Positions 59,823-64,000 of a DNA stretch of 64,000 bases are shown here, piece by piece. Source of the DNA: Arsenophonus sp046530765 (GTDB lineage Bacteria; Pseudomonadota; Gammaproteobacteria; Enterobacterales; Enterobacteriaceae); NCBI GenBank assembly GCA_046530765.1, contig JBHEQS010000002.1:166834-230833 (forward strand), given 5' to 3'. Made by a program: the position numbers and the translations under genes. Numbering within the stretch: position 1 is the stretch's first letter; the number at the start of each line of letters is the position of its first letter. Below the pieces are notes generated by a model. That model worked only from the letters and a program-made list of their open reading frames with translations, did no database searches and was not told the origin of the DNA.

Positions 59823-60049
59823 GGAAATGAAATATTGTTTAGAACTTATATTTACTTTAATTAGTTGATAGATAGAAAATTATTAAAAAGATATAATATC
59901 ATGTATTATTTAATATATAAAAATCAAGTTAGTAATTATTATTTATTACAAAGATATATATAAATTATGTTATATATTTTATATATAAAAATGAATATTA
60001 AAATAAGCGTATAATTACAACTAAATATATGATAATAAGTTTTCCTTAA

Positions 60050-60097
60050 TTATTTGATGCATCTTATTTGATGCATCAAATAAGATGCATCAAATAA
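60050..60097. repeat. 48-nt perfect palindrome with three GATGCATC boxes, upstream of amiD
   Basis: The sequence from 60050 to 60097 equals its own reverse complement at every position. It consists of the 8-bp palindrome GATGCATC three times (60056, 60070, 60084) at a regular 14-bp spacing, linked by TTATTT/AAATAA. It ends 43 nt before the amiD start. It could be a multi-site operator, a cruciform, or a stem in the amiD leader RNA. No T run marks it as a terminator. Confidence 0.8.
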
Positions 60098-60140
60098 ATA
60101 TTTTTATAAGGCAAGAATTCAACACTTACATGGGGATGAT

Positions 60141-60974
60141 ATGCAAAAGTTATTTGTGATATTATTGATGATAATGATAGTTGGTTGCTCGTCTAAAAGA
60201 CATATAGTTGATAGAGGTGATTATTATGTTGATCAATCTTATTCATCAATTAGTCAAAATAATAGAATAAGATTTATAATATTTCATTACACGACAGTAG
60301 ATGATGAGCGATCATTACAACTTTTAATGCAAGATCAAGTTAGTGCTCATTATCTTATTCCATTAATACCAAAAATAAAAAATAATAAACCTATTATATA
60401 TAATCTTGTTTCAGAGGATGTAAGAGCTTGGCATGCTGGAATAAGTAATTGGGATGGTAGGATTAATCTTAATGATAGTTCTATCGGCATAGAAATAGTC
60501 AACAAAGGATTTACTGAAAATATTCTTGGTGATAAGGTGTGGTATCCGTTTAATGAACAACAAATTTCTACTGTAATTATTTTAGCTAAAGATATAATAA
60601 AAAGATATAATATAACTCCAGATAACATTTTAGCTCACAGCGATATGGCTCCGCTAAGAAAGTATGATCCAGGCAAACTTTTTCCATGGAAACGCTTATC
60701 TGATCTTGGTATTGGGGCTTGGCCAGACGAAGTAACTGTTAAAAAATATCTAGCAGGACGTTCTCTTTATGAATCGGCTAATGTGTATGATATCCAAAAA
60801 AATTTGAAAAAATATGGATATGATAAAATTCCGCAATCAGGTAAACTTGATGAAGAAACACGCAGAACAATTAGTGCATTTCAGCTTCATTTCCGCCAAA
60901 CTGATATAAATGGTAATGCAGATGCTGAAACAGAGTCTATTGCTAGAGCTATGGTTGAAAAATATAGAAAGTAG
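60141..60974 (+). CDS. amiD: Lipoprotein N-acetylmuramoyl-L-alanine amidase AmiD
   Basis: AmiD cleaves the bond between MurNAc (or anhydro-MurNAc) and L-Ala in peptidoglycan. The 277-aa product has a lipoprotein signal (residues 1-15) with lipobox IVGC and lipidated Cys16; Ser at +2 predicts the outer membrane. The amidase_2 domain keeps zinc ligands His49, His166 and Asp176 and catalytic Glu118. A C-terminal peptidoglycan-binding domain (about 205-275) follows. GGGGATGAT precedes the ATG. It matches E. coli AmiD end to end and is the only gene in the last 9.6 kb. Confidence 0.94.
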   Translation: MQKLFVILLMIMIVGCSSKRHIVDRGDYYVDQSYSSISQNNRIRFIIFHYTTVDDERSLQLLMQDQVSAHYLIPLIPKIKNNKPIIYNLVSEDVRAWHAGISNWDGRINLNDSSIGIEIVNKGFTENILGDKVWYPFNEQQISTVIILAKDIIKRYNITPDNILAHSDMAPLRKYDPGKLFPWKRLSDLGIGAWPDEVTVKKYLAGRSLYESANVYDIQKNLKKYGYDKIPQSGKLDEETRRTISAFQLHFRQTDINGNADAETESIARAMVEKYRK

Positions 60975-61390
60975 TATTATTTATTATTGAATTATTTATA
61001 GCTTGATATATTAATTAGTATTAGTACCTCTAACTAGTCATAGAATTAAAAATTCCTTACTATACGTTTATCCTTCATATAAATAAATCTAAATTAACTA
61101 TCTATCGACAAATTATATATCTAGCTAGTTAATAGAGTATATTTGTTTTGTTAAGAATCATTAATAAGAATAATTAAAAAATTATTATTTTAATAAAAAA
61201 TACTTTATAAAAATATTATTTTTAGTAAAAATTAATCTTTGATTATTAAATAAATTTAATTAATTTATCTCTTGTAACATAAAAGTAATTTTAAAACAAA
61301 TTATATTAATTTTGCTAATTAGATAATTAAGTAGACATTACATCAAGTTTTAAGAAAATTAATATAACTATTGGGAGAATTGGCTTAAAT

Positions 61391-61420
61391 ATAGTTCATA
61401 ATCTTAAGATTATGAACTAT
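61391..61420. repeat. 30-nt perfect palindrome
   Basis: ATAGTTCATAATCTT followed directly by its complement, 416 nt past the amiD stop. May be a displaced terminator of amiD or a relic. Confidence 0.5.
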
Positions 61421-61954
61421 TGCTTCCTACATAATCATTTAATTAATTTTAGTATTTTACTATCACTTAAGATTAACATGATATAAACTTATTAAAGTAT
61501 TTTACATATAATAGTTTAAATGCAGCAAATCTAATTTAATTTATTTTAATATTTTTATTATATAACTAACTCTGTAAAAATTAGAATGTAATAATGTTAA
61601 ATTGTATATATTGTTACTTTTTATCTTTTACTTAAATATGATTTATATAAAATTGTTTACTATTATTTAGATTTTATCATAGATAAAAAAATTAATTTTA
61701 ATTTGTAAAAATTAATTTTTATTATAAATAAAATATTCTTGCGTTCTTTATTATTATAAAATTATTACATAATTTAACGTTACTAAAAAATTTTTAGATT
61801 TATCTAAAGACATTATATTTCTTACAAGAAGAGTTTTTACTATAGAAAATATTTTTATTTATAGATGGATAAATTGTTTTCTAGATTCAGTATATTACAT
61901 AAATAAATACGTTTACTTATATTAATATTAAGTTAATACAAATGTTTATATTTT

Positions 61955-61999
61955 TTTTTGCATATATTTTCTTATTATATGCAAAAATATCTTTTTTTT
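61955..61999 (+). terminator. Terminator-like hairpin followed by T8
   Basis: TTTTTGCATATA and its complement around a 9-nt loop, then TATC and eight T (61992-61999). No gene upstream within 980 nt. Confidence 0.35.
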
Positions 62000-62760
62000 A
62001 TTGTACTACTTATAGAATAGAATATAAATTCTATAATAATATTATCTTTGTAATTAATTTATTTATTAATTCTTTCATAAGATATCAATAAAACTTTTAG
62101 ATGACTATTAATTTTTCATTAGTATCTTTGATCGACTTTCTCAAGTATTTGATATCAACTTTTTCTTCAAACTAAAGCAATAGTATTGTAATAATTATAT
62201 TTATAACTTAATTTTTGTTTTACAACTCATTAAAAATTTTTATTTAAATTTTTAATATTAAATATAAAGAAATATTCTAATTTTATAAAGCGAAGTGTTT
62301 ATATAAATATAGTTGTAATTTGTTGAGTGGCATCAATAAATTTTGCGTGTAATTATCAACTAATGGAATATTTTTTAATTTTTAACTATTATTTAATAAT
62401 ATATACTGAATATAATATTTTAATTTTATATGAAAATTATATGTAAATTTTGTAACTTACATTTTAACATATGTATTTATCATAAAAATATATGCCTATG
62501 TTTAACAAGATACAAAATGTAGAATATTTTATATTAAATCATTAATTTCTACTTGTCTTAATTCTTTGCAAGTGGTTTATATTTATCTTATAAATATAAT
62601 TATGTCGATAATTTCATATTTAATATACACTAAATAATTAATAATTATTAGAATCTCAAAGAGATTATTTTTTATTTTTTTGTATATTACACTATTTGAT
62701 AAATATATTTTTCTATAATTTTTTTTTATAATTATAACTTCTAAACATATATTATTATTA

Positions 62761-62816
62761 GTTTATTAGTTTATTAGTTTATTAGTTTATTAGTTTATTA
62801 GTTTATTAGTTTATTG
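62761..62816. repeat. 8-bp tandem array, (GTTTATTA) x7
   Basis: Six exact copies of GTTTATTA and a seventh differing in the last base. Typical of replication slippage; copy number is likely to vary between strains. Confidence 0.9.
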
Positions 62817-62832
62817 ATAATTAAAAGATTAT

Positions 62833-62865
62833 TTTCTATTAAAAGTATCATAATTTTAATAGAAA
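62833..62865. repeat. 12-bp perfect inverted repeat
   Basis: TTTCTATTAAAA and its complement around GTATCATAA, 16 nt after the tandem array. Confidence 0.4.
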
Positions 62866-64000
62866 TTCTATCTTTACTTAACTAATCAATTTCTAATTTT
62901 TATTATATACTTTTATATTTAATAATTAAAATTTTTTTTATTTACGATTAATTTAATGTTAATATTATTTTTATAAATTAATTAATAATTTTAATAAATC
63001 AGATTCTTTCTATAACAATATGATTGTTACTATATTATAATCTATTTTGTTATGATTTTAATTGTATTTTAGTTTCTTCTATAGATTTTATAAAATTTCT
63101 GTATTCATAAAATAAAAATAGATAAAGAAATTTATTAATAAGTTGTTTTTAATTATTGTTAAATTTATTCTTAAGTCGAAATATCTTATATCTTATTTTA
63201 TACTTTTGCGTATTAATTATATTTTAATAATTGAGATTTATATTTATTAATCTTGTGATCATTACTTTACAATTCATTCTTAATCACATCAAGAAAATTA
63301 CTTTTATTTTATCGAATAAGAATATAAAATATATTATATAAACATTATTTCTTTTTAATTGAGTTCTTAATATATAATGTTTGTATTATATTTTAACATT
63401 ATAAAATTTTATATACTTTAAAATATATTTTAAATAAGTATTTTAGTTACTTAATATAAAATATTTAATATATTACTTAATATGTTAAGTATAAATAAAA
63501 TTATAAACTAGCTAAAAATTTTTAAATAGTATAATAAATTTAACACTACTAATTATTTAAATTCTAACTAAATTTATATTAAACAAATATTATTAGTAAA
63601 ATGTTTTTATAAAAATTTAAAGTATATCTATATTTTTAATTAATGTAATATAATTAATATTATTGTTAAACTACTATTAAATTTTAATTGAAACTATTTT
63701 TAAAAATATTACAAAAAAAATATTTTTTATAAAATAGTTTATTTGGGTCTGAAAAATAACATAATAACAAATTATAATATAGAAAATAAATATTTAGTTT
63801 TATATTTATCATGTTTATGGCAAGTTTATTAAAACTTTATATAAAATAAAATTTTAATTTAAATATAAATAATTTTATTAATATTTAAATATCTAATATA
63901 CAGTTTATAAAATATAATATTTAAATAAAATTATAGTATTTGTACTATTTATATATATTATTAATATATGTATTTAATAAAATGTAATTGATAAAAATTA

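Larger units (their letters stand above)
54503..60049. other. 5.5-kb gene desert
   Basis: I find no convincing gene or RNA in this near-pure A/T stretch. A 75-codon minus frame at 55034-55261 is Ile/Leu/Asn-rich and spans an inverted repeat, so it looks spurious. Inverted and tandem repeats are listed separately. Confidence 0.75.
60975..64000. other. 3.0-kb gene desert to window end
   Basis: No gene, RNA or remnant recognised. It contains a 30-nt palindrome (61391), a terminator-like hairpin (61955), an 8-bp tandem array (62761) and a 12-bp inverted repeat (62833). Confidence 0.75.

Overview
The window is a very AT-rich piece of a strongly reduced gammaproteobacterial chromosome. Every protein I could identify reads as an enterobacterial (Escherichia coli-like) orthologue, and gene order inside each block matches E. 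coli. The gene set is almost purely informational and housekeeping. Dead space is large: 6.0 kb, 5.8 kb and 3.0 kb deserts plus several 0.9-2.3 kb ones, all close to pure A/T. This points to an obligate, host-restricted (most likely insect) endosymbiont of the Enterobacterales at a stage where gene death has outpaced DNA deletion. I cannot name the species from sequence alone.

Layout. (1) 1-12.8 kb, all on +: obgE (3' end only), greA, rlmE, ftsH, folP, glmM, secG, tRNA-Leu(GAG), tRNA-fMet, rimP, nusA, infB. The loci that sit between them in E. coli (dacB, yhbY, argG) are gone. (2) 12.8-18.8 kb: gene desert. (3) 18.8-26.2 kb, +: fkpA, tusDCB, then the str operon rpsL-rpsG-fusA-tuf. (4) 27.6-41.3 kb, +: the complete S10, spc and alpha ribosomal operons, rpsJ to rplQ, with no gene missing. 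(5) 43.5-50.7 kb, -: rbfA, truB, rpsO, pnp, yrbN, deaD. In E. coli rbfA follows infB directly; here this distal half of the nusA operon lies on the opposite strand about 30 kb away. (6) 52.4-54.4 kb, -: groES-groEL with a recognisable heat-shock (sigma-32) promoter. (7) 54.4-64 kb: desert with one gene, amiD, encoding a lipoprotein N-acetylmuramoyl-L-alanine amidase.

Together these genes cover translation (21 small- and large-subunit proteins of S10/spc plus the alpha and str operons, IF2, EF-G, EF-Tu), ribosome maturation (RimP, RbfA, TruB, RlmE, DeaD, ObgE), transcription (RpoA, NusA, GreA), RNA decay (PNPase), tRNA thiolation (TusBCD), protein export and quality control (SecY, SecG, FtsH, GroESL, FkpA), and small parts of folate (FolP) and cell-wall (GlmM, AmiD) metabolism.

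Two things stand out. First, a 24-codon gene upstream of and overlapping deaD by 8 nt matches the E. coli small protein YrbN, so a micro-ORF with coupled translation has outlived most of the genome. Second, the window is full of long perfect inverted repeats. Some are clear gene-end hairpins with 19-32 bp stems; others stand alone in the deserts, including a 48-nt perfect palindrome just upstream of amiD that carries GATGCATC three times.
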